This document shows positions 22,221 through 31,200 of a stretch of DNA of 64,000 nucleotides, piece after piece. Source of the DNA: Pseudomonas yangonensis (GTDB taxonomy: Bacteria > Pseudomonadota > Gammaproteobacteria > Pseudomonadales > Pseudomonadaceae); the NCBI RefSeq assembly GCF_009932725.1, contig NZ_BLJU01000001.1, positions 62,001-126,000 of the forward strand, read 5' to 3'. Under the pieces are notes generated by a model. It did no database searches and was not told the DNA's origin. It saw only the letters and a list, made by a program, of their open reading frames with translations. The translations under genes and the position numbers were made by a program. Each line of letters opens with the position of its first letter. The first letter of the stretch is position 1.

Positions 22221-23626
22221 TCGAGCGCCGTCGCCAGCCGCCGGGCCAGGTGCAATGCCTGCTCGGCGCTGGCGATATTGGTGAAGCCCAGCAGCAGCCC
22301 GCTACCGCAGGGATACTTGCGCGCCCATTGCGACAAGGCCATCACGGCCAGCCCCGCACCTTGCGCCCGGGCGGCGAGGGCGATGTCATCTCCGGACTCG
22401 TTAAGCCGTGCCAGCAGATGAATACCGCCGGCCTGCAACTCCACCCGTAAACGCGCGCCGAATACCTGCTCCAGTGCCTTTGCCAGAAAGTCGCGCCGTT
22501 CGGCATAAAGTGCGCGCATGCGTTTCAGGTGGCGGGCGAAGTGGCCTTGGTCGAGAAAGTCCGCAGTGATGGCCTGGGACAATGCCGGGCCGGCGTGATC
22601 GAAGATACGTGCGCAGGCCGTGAAGGGCTCCACCTGTGCCGGCGGCACCACCAGATAGGCGAGACGCAGACCGGGGAACAGCACCTTGCTGAAGGTGCCG
22701 CAATACAGCACGCGACCGTGGTGATCGAGACTCTTCAGGGCCGGCAGTGGGCGGCCGACGTAGCGGTATTCGCTGTCGTAATCGTCTTCGACGATCCAGG
22801 CCTGGCTGGCTTGCGCCCAGTCCAGCAGTGCCAGGCGGCGCGGCAGGCTCAGGGACACGCCGAGCGGACTCTGGTGTGATGGCGTGACCAGGGCGCAACG
22901 GGCATTGGCGGCTAGCTTGCGCCCATCATCCACGCGCAGTCCCTGATCATCCACCGGCACCGGAATCAACTGCAGATCGGCACCTTCGAGTGCCTCGCGC
23001 GCCTTGAAATACCCTGGATCCTCGAACCAGCAGGCATCGCCTGCTTGCAGCAGCGCCTGGCGAATCAGCAGAAGGCTGCTGCGGTAACTGGCGGTGATGA
23101 ACACCTGTTGCGGCTCGCAGGCGATGCCGCGCGACACACCCAGATAGCGCACCAGACTGCTGCGCAGGGCGTACAGGCCCTGCGCGTCCGGATAGTCCAG
23201 GTCGGCCGACGCCAGCTGGCGCAAATGGCGGGCGCCGAGGCGACTCCACAGCTTGCGGGGGAAGGCGTCCAGGGCTGGCAAGCCGAGCTGGAAGGGTAGT
23301 GCTTCGCGCAGTGAGCGTTCGCTTGGTGCTGATCTGGTCCGCGGCTTGGTCGACACGCCGGTGCTTGGCGGGGATTGCGGTAGCTGGGGTGAAACCACTG
23401 TGCCGGCCGGGCCGCGGGGCAGCAGATAGCCTTCGCCGACCAGCAACTGATAAGCCGCTTCCACCGTGCCGCGCGCAAGGTTCAGTTCGCTGGCCAGGGC
23501 GCGCACCGAAGGTACGCGCTCACCTGGCTGCAAGCGCCCATCGGCGATAGCTTCACGCAAGCGTTGATAAAGCTGCAGATAGATCGGCGCCGCCTGATCA
23601 CGCATGGGAGCGAGTTGAACGCGCAT
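22205..23626 (-). CDS. MocR/PdxR-type transcription regulator
   Basis: 473 aa. N-terminal GntR winged helix ([39 protein letters not shown]) joined to an aminotransferase-I fold with [10 protein letters not shown] and the PLP lysine in [17 protein letters not shown]. These regulators sense PLP or amino compounds; PdxR controls vitamin B6 synthesis, but no pdx gene is adjacent. The start at 23626 has AGGA 7 nt ahead, better placed than the ATG at 23632. It is divergent from the GNAT/azoR/CMD operon, a likely target. Confidence 0.88.
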   Translation of the reverse strand: MRVQLAPMRDQAAPIYLQLYQRLREAIADGRLQPGERVPSVRALASELNLARGTVEAAYQLLVGEGYLLPRGPAGTVVSPQLPQSPPSTGVSTKPRTRSAPSERSLREALPFQLGLPALDAFPRKLWSRLGARHLRQLASADLDYPDAQGLYALRSSLVRYLGVSRGIACEPQQVFITASYRSSLLLIRQALLQAGDACWFEDPGYFKAREALEGADLQLIPVPVDDQGLRVDDGRKLAANARCALVTPSHQSPLGVSLSLPRRLALLDWAQASQAWIVEDDYDSEYRYVGRPLPALKSLDHHGRVLYCGTFSKVLFPGLRLAYLVVPPAQVEPFTACARIFDHAGPALSQAITADFLDQGHFARHLKRMRALYAERRDFLAKALEQVFGARLRVELQAGGIHLLARLNESGDDIALAARAQGAGLAVMALSQWARKYPCGSGLLLGFTNIASAEQALHLARRLATALDQEAR

Positions 23627-23717
23627 TTCCATGTCCTACTCAATTTGCAAGGTCTTGGCTCTACTGACTATGCCATGTTCTGCCTAGAGTAGTGCTCATC
23701 TTCGCCGGAGAACCGCT

Positions 23718-24152
23718 ATGAACCCCGACTACCACTACGAATGGCTCGATACCCCTCAGCAATGGCGCACCTGCTTCGAGCTGATGCGCGTGTTGCGTCC
23801 GCACCTGAGCGATGCCGATGACTTCGTCCAGCGCCTGCAGCGCCAGGCCGAGCAAGGCTATCGCCTGTTGGCCGCGCGTGCCGGTGACGAGGTGGTGGGG
23901 CTGGCCGGCTGTCGCTTGCAGGAGAATCTGCTGCATGGCCGTTTTTTCTACGTCGACGATCTGGTGACGCGCGAGAACCTGCGCAGCCAGGGCATCGGCG
24001 AGCAGTTGCTGAACGAGGCCCGCGCGCAGGCGCGGCGGCTGGGCTGCGTCAATCTAGTGCTGGATACGGCATTGGCTAATGCACGCGGGCAGCGCTTCTA
24101 CTACCGTCAGGGGTTGCTGGCCCTGGGTATGCACTTTCGCGAGGCACTTTAA
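23718..24152 (+). CDS. GNAT acetyltransferase
   Basis: 144 aa. GNAT core with the acetyl-CoA motif VTRENLRSQGIGEQLLNEARAQA split over a typical beta-alpha turn (RSQGIGEQLL), beta-4 VDDLV, and C-terminal ARGQRFYYRQGLLALGM. Substrate unknown. First gene of a three-gene operon (1-nt gap to the reductase), divergent from the MocR regulator. Confidence 0.85.
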   Translation: MNPDYHYEWLDTPQQWRTCFELMRVLRPHLSDADDFVQRLQRQAEQGYRLLAARAGDEVVGLAGCRLQENLLHGRFFYVDDLVTRENLRSQGIGEQLLNEARAQARRLGCVNLVLDTALANARGQRFYYRQGLLALGMHFREAL

Positions 24153-24153
24153 G

Positions 24154-24777
24154 ATGCAACGAATCCTGTTATTGCACTGCAGTCCATATGGTCGTCAGAG
24201 CCGCGGCAGCGTCCTGGCTCTGGAGCTGGTGGAGCGTCTGCGTCAGCGTCATCCCGACGCGCAGTTGCTTGAGCGTGACCTGGCCAGCGAACCGCTGCCG
24301 GCGCCGCACGCTGATTACGCCACTGCGTTGGTGGCGCGGGCGCCGAACGACGAGCCGGCGCTGGGCCTTTCCGAGCAACTGATCGATGAGCTGGAGCGCA
24401 GCGACTGTCTGGTGATCGCTACGCCGATGCACAACTTCACCGTGCCGGCGACGCTCAAATCGTGGATCGATTATGTGCTGCGCATCGGCCGCAGTTTCGC
24501 CAATACCGAGGCGGGCAAGGTCGGGCTGTTGGCAGATCGGCCGACCTTCGTGGTGGTCAGCTCTGGTGGCGTCTATCGCGGCGAGCAGGCGCGCCAGCCG
24601 GATTTTCTTACGCCCTATCTACGCCATGTGCTGAGCACCATTGGCATTCATGACCTTGAGTTCGTCCATCTCCAGGGCTTGGTGCGTGGCCAGGAGCATG
24701 CGCAGGCGATGCTGGCGCAGGCGCGCGAGCAGCTGGCTCTCAATCCCCATCTCATTGCACAGGAGACGTTGTCATGA
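24154..24777 (+). CDS. FMN-dependent NAD(P)H azoreductase-like flavodoxin
   Basis: 207 aa. Flavodoxin fold of the AzoR/AcpD family: LLLHCSPYGRQSRG binds the FMN phosphate, with IATPMHNFTVPATLKSWIDYVLR as the family signature region and VVSSGGVYRG. Reduces quinones or azo compounds. The start (24154) is 1 nt after the GNAT stop; its stop overlaps the CMD gene by 4 nt, so all three are translationally coupled. Confidence 0.88.
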   Translation: MQRILLLHCSPYGRQSRGSVLALELVERLRQRHPDAQLLERDLASEPLPAPHADYATALVARAPNDEPALGLSEQLIDELERSDCLVIATPMHNFTVPATLKSWIDYVLRIGRSFANTEAGKVGLLADRPTFVVVSSGGVYRGEQARQPDFLTPYLRHVLSTIGIHDLEFVHLQGLVRGQEHAQAMLAQAREQLALNPHLIAQETLS

Positions 24778-25205
24778 CTGCACTACGTCAGCCTTACTAC
24801 GAGTTATCCACCGAGGCCACGCAGGCGCTGCTTGCCACCAAGGCCGCGCTGGAGCACGGACCATTGGGCAAGGCGATGGTGGAGCTGCTTTATCTACGTG
24901 TGTCGCAAATCAACGGCTGTGCCTACTGCCTGGAGAAGCACAGTCAGTCACTGCGTGAGGAGGGCGTGCCGCAGGTCAAGCTGGACAGCCTGGCCGGTTG
25001 GCGGGTCAGTGGCCATTTCGATGAGCGCGAAAGAGCGGCGCTGGCCTGGGCCGAGTCGCTGAGCGACATCACCCGCAGCCACGCTGCCGATGAGGATTAT
25101 CTGCCGCTGGAGACGCATTTCTCGCCCAGGGAAATTTCCGATCTGACCATCGCCGTGGCCCTGATGAGCGGGCTCAATCGTCTGGCCATCGGCATGCGCC
25201 TGTGA
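24774..25205 (+). CDS. AhpD/carboxymuconolactone-decarboxylase-like protein
   Basis: 143 aa. Alkylhydroperoxidase D-like fold with the redox motif CAYCLEKH (CxxC with a downstream His) in INGCAYCLEKHSQSLRE. Probable peroxidase or thiol redox role, consistent with its coupling to a quinone/azo reductase. The start overlaps the azoR stop (ATGA). Confidence 0.87.
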   Translation: MTALRQPYYELSTEATQALLATKAALEHGPLGKAMVELLYLRVSQINGCAYCLEKHSQSLREEGVPQVKLDSLAGWRVSGHFDERERAALAWAESLSDITRSHAADEDYLPLETHFSPREISDLTIAVALMSGLNRLAIGMRL

Positions 25206-25206
25206 A

Positions 25207-25671
25207 TCACGGCGTTGCCGCGATCATCCCGTAGCCGCGCGCCATCAGCGTGGCCAGCAGCGGTATCACCAGCAACAGCAGCAGCTCGATACGAATGCTC
25301 CAGGTCACCAGGCGAACCTGCCGGGCGCTCGGCTCGGGCACCTGGCCGGCCTTCACCGTGCTCCGCCATTTGATGAACACCAGGGTGGGCAGGATCGACA
25401 GCAAGCCGACCAGCACGAACAGCCCGAGCTTGGCGTGGAACAGGCTGTTGCCCATGTAGTAGGCCGCGCCCTTGCCGAACCACAGCACCCGGGCGATACC
25501 GGTGACCAGCACCAGGCCGGCGCAGATGCCGTAGGCCAGGTCGGCTATCATCAGGCTGCGTGCCCGGGACAGATCCAGCGGCGCCCTGAACAGCACGTGT
25601 TCGATGCTGAGCAGGGCGAACAGGGCGAAGATCGACAGGTAGTGCAGGTAAGCGACGAACGCGGCAGCCAT
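25207..25671 (-). CDS. DUF2214 membrane protein
   Basis: 154 aa with four membrane helices (LHYLSIFALFALLSIEHVLF; LAYGICAGLVLVTGIARVLW; AKLGLFVLVGLLSILPTLVF; IELLLLLVIPLLATLMARG) and conserved His/Phe-rich GNSLFHAK. Fits the DUF2214 family; function unknown. Convergent with the CMD gene, stop codons nearly touching. Confidence 0.8.
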   Translation of the reverse strand: MAAAFVAYLHYLSIFALFALLSIEHVLFRAPLDLSRARSLMIADLAYGICAGLVLVTGIARVLWFGKGAAYYMGNSLFHAKLGLFVLVGLLSILPTLVFIKWRSTVKAGQVPEPSARQVRLVTWSIRIELLLLLVIPLLATLMARGYGMIAATP

Positions 25672-25683
25672 CCGTGTTTCCTT

Positions 25684-26721
25684 TCAGTGGGCGTTGGAGG
25701 CGAGTTCACTGCGGTTGCGACCGCCATGCTTGGCTTGGTAAAGCGCCTGATCAGCACGTTTGAGCGCGTCCATGGGGCTCTCGTTGGCGCCTATCAGCGT
25801 GCAGCCGAGGCTCGCGGTCTGTTGCAGTTCGGCCTTTTCCAGCTGCATCGGCTGGCTGGCGATGGCCAGGCGGATGCGTTCGGCAATTTGCAGCAGCTCC
25901 TGTTCATCGTGCACCTGGGAGAGGATGACGAACTCCTCGCCACCATTGCGTGTGACCACATCCTGCGGGCGTACCGCTGCGCTCATGCGCCGCGCGCTTT
26001 CCCACAGCACGTGGTCGCCGCCATCGTGGCCGTACCTGTCGTTGACCTGCTTGAAGTGATCCAGATCGCAGTAAATCAGGCCCAGGCGCAACTGGTGGCG
26101 CTCGGCTGCGGCTTGCTCCAGCGGCAGGAAGTGCAGCAGCCCTGCACGGTTCCACAGCTGTGTCAGCGCATCGAGCATGCCCTTGCGCTGCTCGCGGCTC
26201 AGGGCGTCGCGCAGGTCGCTGGCCTGTTGCGAGCAATGCTGCAGGTGCAAATAGTGTTCGGCCAGGTAGGCCAGGTCGCGCAGCTTGAATATGTCCTGTT
26301 TGCCGAACGCGCGCGGCTTCGGGTCGGCCAGGCATAGGGTACCCAGCGGCAAGCCGTCGGCATTGTGCAGCGGCCAGCCGGCATAGAAGCGCACGTCAGG
26401 GGTATTACGCGCCAGTTCGGTGCGGGCGAAACGCACATCCGCCTGGCTGTCCTCGACGATCAGTGGCTCGTTGCGCAGTACCGCCTGGGAGCAGTAAGAA
26501 AGGCTGCGCGGCGTTTCAGCTGCGTCCAGCCCCTGGCGGCTCTTGAACCACTGACGATCACGGTCGACCAGGCTGACCAGCGCCATCTTCACCTGAAACA
26601 GGTCGCGGGCCAGGCGGGTCAGCGCGTCGAGATAGGGATCGGCGGGCGTGTCGAGTAGCTCCATGCGATCCAGCGCTTCCTGGCGCTCGGCTTCATTCGG
26701 TGGGATTGGCACGCTGAGCAT
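25684..26721 (-). CDS. GAF-GGDEF diguanylate cyclase
   Basis: 345 aa. An N-terminal GAF domain (about 20-160; typical FYAGWPLHNADGLPLGTLCL and SYCSQAVL) then GGDEF with NGGEEF and an inhibitory site RPQD five residues before it. Probably an active cytosolic c-di-GMP synthase with a small-molecule or redox sensor. Directly downstream of the MATE gene (13 nt), likely one transcript. Confidence 0.9.
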   Translation of the reverse strand: MLSVPIPPNEAERQEALDRMELLDTPADPYLDALTRLARDLFQVKMALVSLVDRDRQWFKSRQGLDAAETPRSLSYCSQAVLRNEPLIVEDSQADVRFARTELARNTPDVRFYAGWPLHNADGLPLGTLCLADPKPRAFGKQDIFKLRDLAYLAEHYLHLQHCSQQASDLRDALSREQRKGMLDALTQLWNRAGLLHFLPLEQAAAERHQLRLGLIYCDLDHFKQVNDRYGHDGGDHVLWESARRMSAAVRPQDVVTRNGGEEFVILSQVHDEQELLQIAERIRLAIASQPMQLEKAELQQTASLGCTLIGANESPMDALKRADQALYQAKHGGRNRSELASNAH

Positions 26722-26734
26722 GGGCGATCTCTCC

Positions 26735-28081
26735 TTAAGCAGGGGAAGGGAACCACAGGTCGCGACGGCTCAATTGCCAAGCATAGCCAGCCAATACCAG
26801 GCTGCGCAGCCCCATGAATGCCAGAAATGCCAACCACAGCCCGTGGTTGCCCAGACTTTGCAGCCACCAGCCCAGCGGCAGCGTCAACGCCAGGGCGATG
26901 AGCATGGCGTCGCGCATCTCGCGGGCGCGGGTGGCGCCGATGAACAGACCATCGAGCAGGTAGCTCCACACCGCCAGCAGAGGCAGCAACGCCAGATAAG
27001 GCAGGAAGTTCAGGGCCAGTTCGCGGACCTCGGCAATGTTCGTGAGCATACCGACGAACCAGTACCCGCCGAGCAGGAAGAACAGCGCAAAGCCGGCACT
27101 GGCCAGCAGCGACCAGGTGCCGGCCACCAATAGCGAGCGGCGCAGCGCATCGCGGTCCCGCGCGCCAAGGGCATGACCGCACAAGGCTTCGACGGCATGC
27201 GCCAGGCCGTCCAGGGCATAAGCGGTCAGGGTCAGGCCATTGAGCAGCAGGGCATTGGCCGCCACCGTGGCATCGCCCAGGCGTGTGCCCTGCACGGTAA
27301 TCAGGAAGAACACCAGTTGCAGCGCCAGGGTGCGGATGAAGATGTCGCGGTTGACCGCCAGCAGCGGGCGCCAGTTGTTCCAGCGTTTGAGTGCGCTGCC
27401 GTCGAGTTGGCCTGGATAGCGAGCCAGTGCGCTGCGGGCCAGCCACAGGCCGAGCAGGGCACCGCTCCATTCGGCAATCACCGAGGCCCAGGCCGCACCG
27501 GCCACACCCCATTCGAGGCCGATCACGAACAGCAGATCCAGCGACACGTTGATCAGGTTGGCGCTGAGCAGAATGGCCAGCGGACCGCGCGCGCTCTGGG
27601 TGCCCAGCAGCCAGCCGATCAGCGCATAGGTCGCCAGGCTGGCGGGCAGGCCGAACAGGCGAATCTGAAAGTAGTGGCGCGCCAGCTGGTCCAGCTCGGC
27701 CGATGGCTGCATCAGGCTCAGCGCGGCGCTGCTGAAGGGCACAGCCAGCAAACCCAGGAGCAAGGCCAGCAACACGCCCAGGCCGAGCCCCTGCAGTAGC
27801 ACCTGACGCAGGGCGCCGCCGTCCCCGCGGCCGGCAGCCTGTGCGGCAAAACCGGTGCTGCCCATGCGCAGAAACCCCATGGCCCAGGTGAGCAGGGTAT
27901 AGAGACTGCCACCCACTGCTACGGCCGCCAGCTGGTGAGCATGCGGCAGGTGACCGACCACGGCGGTATCGACCAGCGCCACCATCGGCACCGAGAGGTT
28001 GGAGAGAATCATCGGCGCCGCCAGCGCCCAGACCTTGCGCTGGGTTGGGGTGTGGCGCCAGGCCTCGAGCAGGGCGGACAT
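26735..28081 (-). CDS. MATE-family efflux transporter (DinF-like)
   Basis: 448 aa, twelve predicted membrane helices, with the MATE repeat motifs APMILSNLSVPMVALVDTAV and GFLRMGSTGFAAQA, and GLAHAVEALCGHALGARD in the second half. Na+ or H+ driven export of organic cations or drugs. The ATG at 28081 has GGAG ahead. It is divergent from the alpha-2-macroglobulin gene and in line with the GAF-GGDEF gene. Confidence 0.88.
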   Translation of the reverse strand: MSALLEAWRHTPTQRKVWALAAPMILSNLSVPMVALVDTAVVGHLPHAHQLAAVAVGGSLYTLLTWAMGFLRMGSTGFAAQAAGRGDGGALRQVLLQGLGLGVLLALLLGLLAVPFSSAALSLMQPSAELDQLARHYFQIRLFGLPASLATYALIGWLLGTQSARGPLAILLSANLINVSLDLLFVIGLEWGVAGAAWASVIAEWSGALLGLWLARSALARYPGQLDGSALKRWNNWRPLLAVNRDIFIRTLALQLVFFLITVQGTRLGDATVAANALLLNGLTLTAYALDGLAHAVEALCGHALGARDRDALRRSLLVAGTWSLLASAGFALFFLLGGYWFVGMLTNIAEVRELALNFLPYLALLPLLAVWSYLLDGLFIGATRAREMRDAMLIALALTLPLGWWLQSLGNHGLWLAFLAFMGLRSLVLAGYAWQLSRRDLWFPSPA

Positions 28082-28244
28082 GGACAGCTCCGGAAAAACG
28101 CCGATTATAGGCACAGCGCCGGCCTGGCCGCACGGCTCCTCAGGAGTGTGAGTGGCTTGGCGAATTCGTCGGCACGACTCGTCGCCTTCAGGGCGCCTCG
28201 GCTATAGTTGTCAGCCTCTGCGCCCCCTGATTCCGGAGCCCGCA

Positions 28245-31200
28245 ATGCCGAACAAAGGACTGCTTCTGGCCTTGGTGCTGACCCTGCTCAGCGCCTGTGA
28301 TTCCTCTGAACCCCCAGCGACGGTGACCCCCGCTGCCCCCGCGGCGCAACAGCCGCAGGCGCCCAAGCCTGCGGTCGACCGTGACGCGCTGGCCGAGCGT
28401 TACGCCGGGCGCGAGCTGGAGGTGGTCGACGTCTCCGAGGTGCAGCTCGATGGCGCCAGCGCGCTGTCGGTGACCTTCTCCATCCCGCTGGACCCCGACC
28501 AGCCCTTCGCCGAACGCCTGCATCTGGTTGACAGCGTCTCGGGCAAGGTCGATGGCGCCTGGGAGCTGACAGACAATCTCAGTGAACTGCGCCTGCGTCA
28601 CCTGGAGCCCAAGCGCAAGCTGTCGTTGACCATCGATGCCGGGCTGAAGTCGATCAACGGCGGCAAGCTCGCTGCCGAGCATGTCAGCCGCTTCGAGACT
28701 CGCGATCTGCAGGCCAGCGTCGGTTTCGCCAGCCGTGGATCCCTTCTGCCGACCCGCCTGGCCGAAGGCCTGCCGGTGATCGCGCTGAACGTCGACAAGG
28801 TCAATGTCGAGTTCTTCCGCATCAAGCCCGAGGCGCTGCCGAATTTCCTCTCGCGCTGGGGCCGCGCCAGCAACCTGGATACCTGGGAGGCGCGCGAGCT
28901 GCTGCCGATGGCCGAGCTGGTCTATGGCGGCCGCTTCGACCTGAACCCGGCGCGCAACACCCGTGAAACCCTGCTCCTGCCCATCGCCGGCCTGGAGCCG
29001 TTCAAGCAGCCTGGTGTTTATCTGGCGGTGATGCGCGAGGCTGGCAGTTACAGCTATTCGCAACCGGCCACGCTGTTTTCCCTGAGCGATATCGGCCTCT
29101 CCGCGCATCGCTATCGTGACCGTCTGGATGTGTTCACTCAGGCACTGGAAGGTGGCAAGGCGCAGTCCGGGGTGCAGCTGGAACTGCTCGATGGCGACGG
29201 TGCGCTGCTCGCCGAAGGCAAGACCGATTCGGCGGGCCATGCGCAGTTGCCGCTGCCGGCAAAGGCCCAGGTGCTGCTGGCCAAGCAGGACGAACAGACC
29301 AGCCTGCTGCGCCTGAACACGCCGGCGCTGGATCTGGCCGAGTTCGATATCACCGGCCCCAAGGCGCATGCCCTGCAGTTCTTCGTGTTCGGCCCCCGCG
29401 ATCTGTACCGCCCCGGCGAGACCGTGCTGCTCAACGGCCTGCTGCGCGATGCCGACGGTAGCCCGGTCAAGGCTCAGCCGGTCAGCGTCGAGGTGCGCCG
29501 CCCGGACGAGCAGATCAGCCGCAAGTTCGTCTGGAATGCCGGTGACGACGGTCTTTACCAGTACCAGCTGCCGCTGGCCGAAGAGGCGCCGACCGGTCGC
29601 TGGCAGCTGTTGCTGGACCTGGGCGACGGCAGCCCGCAGCTCTATGAATTCCTCGTCGAGGACTTTTTGCCCGAGCGCATGGCCCTGGAACTCAAAGGCC
29701 GGGACCAGCCCTACGCGCCGGGCGACAGCGCCGAATTCGCGGTGACCGGGCGTTACCTCTACGGAGCGCCTGCCGCCGGTAATCGCCTGACCGGGCAACT
29801 CTACGTGCGCCCGCTGCGTGAGGCGGTGGCGAGCTTGCCGGGCTATCAGTTCGGCGACGTCACCGAAGCCGACCTGAGCCAGGATCAGGAGCTCGACGAG
29901 GTCAATCTCGACGACCAGGGCCGCGCCATGCTGCGCCCGGAAAACCGCTGGGGTGACGCCAAGTCGCCGCTGCGTCTGATCCTCCAGGCCAGCCTGCAGG
30001 AGTCCGGTGGCCGCCCCATCACTCGCCGCATCGTCCAGCCGGTATGGCCGGCCGACCGCCTGCCGGGCCTGCGTGGCCTGTTCGAAGGCGAGGAAGTCGA
30101 CGCGGACAGCCTGGCCGAATTCGAAATCCTGGTGGCCGACGCCGCCGGCAACAAGCTGGCGGCCGACAACCTCAACGTGCGCCTGGTGCGCGAGCGCCGC
30201 GACTACTTCTGGAGCTTCTCCGACGGAGAAGGCTGGCGTCACAACTACAACGAGAAATTCCTGACCCTCAGCGACGAGCCGCTGAAGGTCGCCGCGGGCG
30301 GCACCGCCAAGGTCAGCTTTCCGGTGGAGTGGGGCCCTTATCGGGTCGAGGTAGTGGACAACCAGACCGGGCTGGTCAGCAGCCTGCGCTTCTGGGCCGG
30401 CTACCGCTGGCAGGACAACGCCGATGGCGGCGCGGTGCGCCCGGACCAGGTCAAGCTGGCGCTGGATAAACCCGCCTATTCCGCGGGCGATGTGGCCAGG
30501 ATTACCGTCACCCCGCCCGCTGCCGGTAACGGCTACCTGCTGGTCGAGTCCAGCGAGGGGCCGCTGTGGTGGGAGGAAATCAGCGTGCCGGCCGAGGGCA
30601 AGACCTTCGAGCTGCCCATCGACGAGAAATGGGCACGCCACGACCTCTACCTCAGTGCCCTGGTGGTGCGTCCGGGTGAGCGCAAGGCGCAGGTCACGCC
30701 GAAACGCGCGGTCGGCCTGCTGCATCTGCCGCTGGAACGTGCTCCGCGCAAGCTGGCGGTGAGCCTGGAGGCGCCAGAGAAGATGCGGCCCAAACAGCCG
30801 CTGGAGGTCAAGGTCAGTGCACGTAATGCCGACGGCAGCATTCCCGACAAGGTGCATGTGCTGGTCGCCGCGGTGGACGTGGGCATCCTCAACATCACCA
30901 GCTACGCCACGCCTGATCCTTTCGCCACCTTCTTCGGGCGCAAGGCCTATGGCGCCGACCAGCTGGATATCTACGGCCAACTGATCGAGGCCCAGGGGCG
31001 CGTCGCCAGCCTGGCCTTCGGTGGTGACGCCGGCCTTGCCGCCGGTGGCAAGCGCCCGGATACCAGCGTGCTGATCGTCGCCCTGCAGAGCGATGCGCTG
31101 CAGCTGAACGACAAGGGCGAAGGCGAAGTCAGCCTGGACATTCCCGACTTCAACGGTGAACTGCGCCTGATGGCGCAGGCATGGACCGACGAGCGCTTCG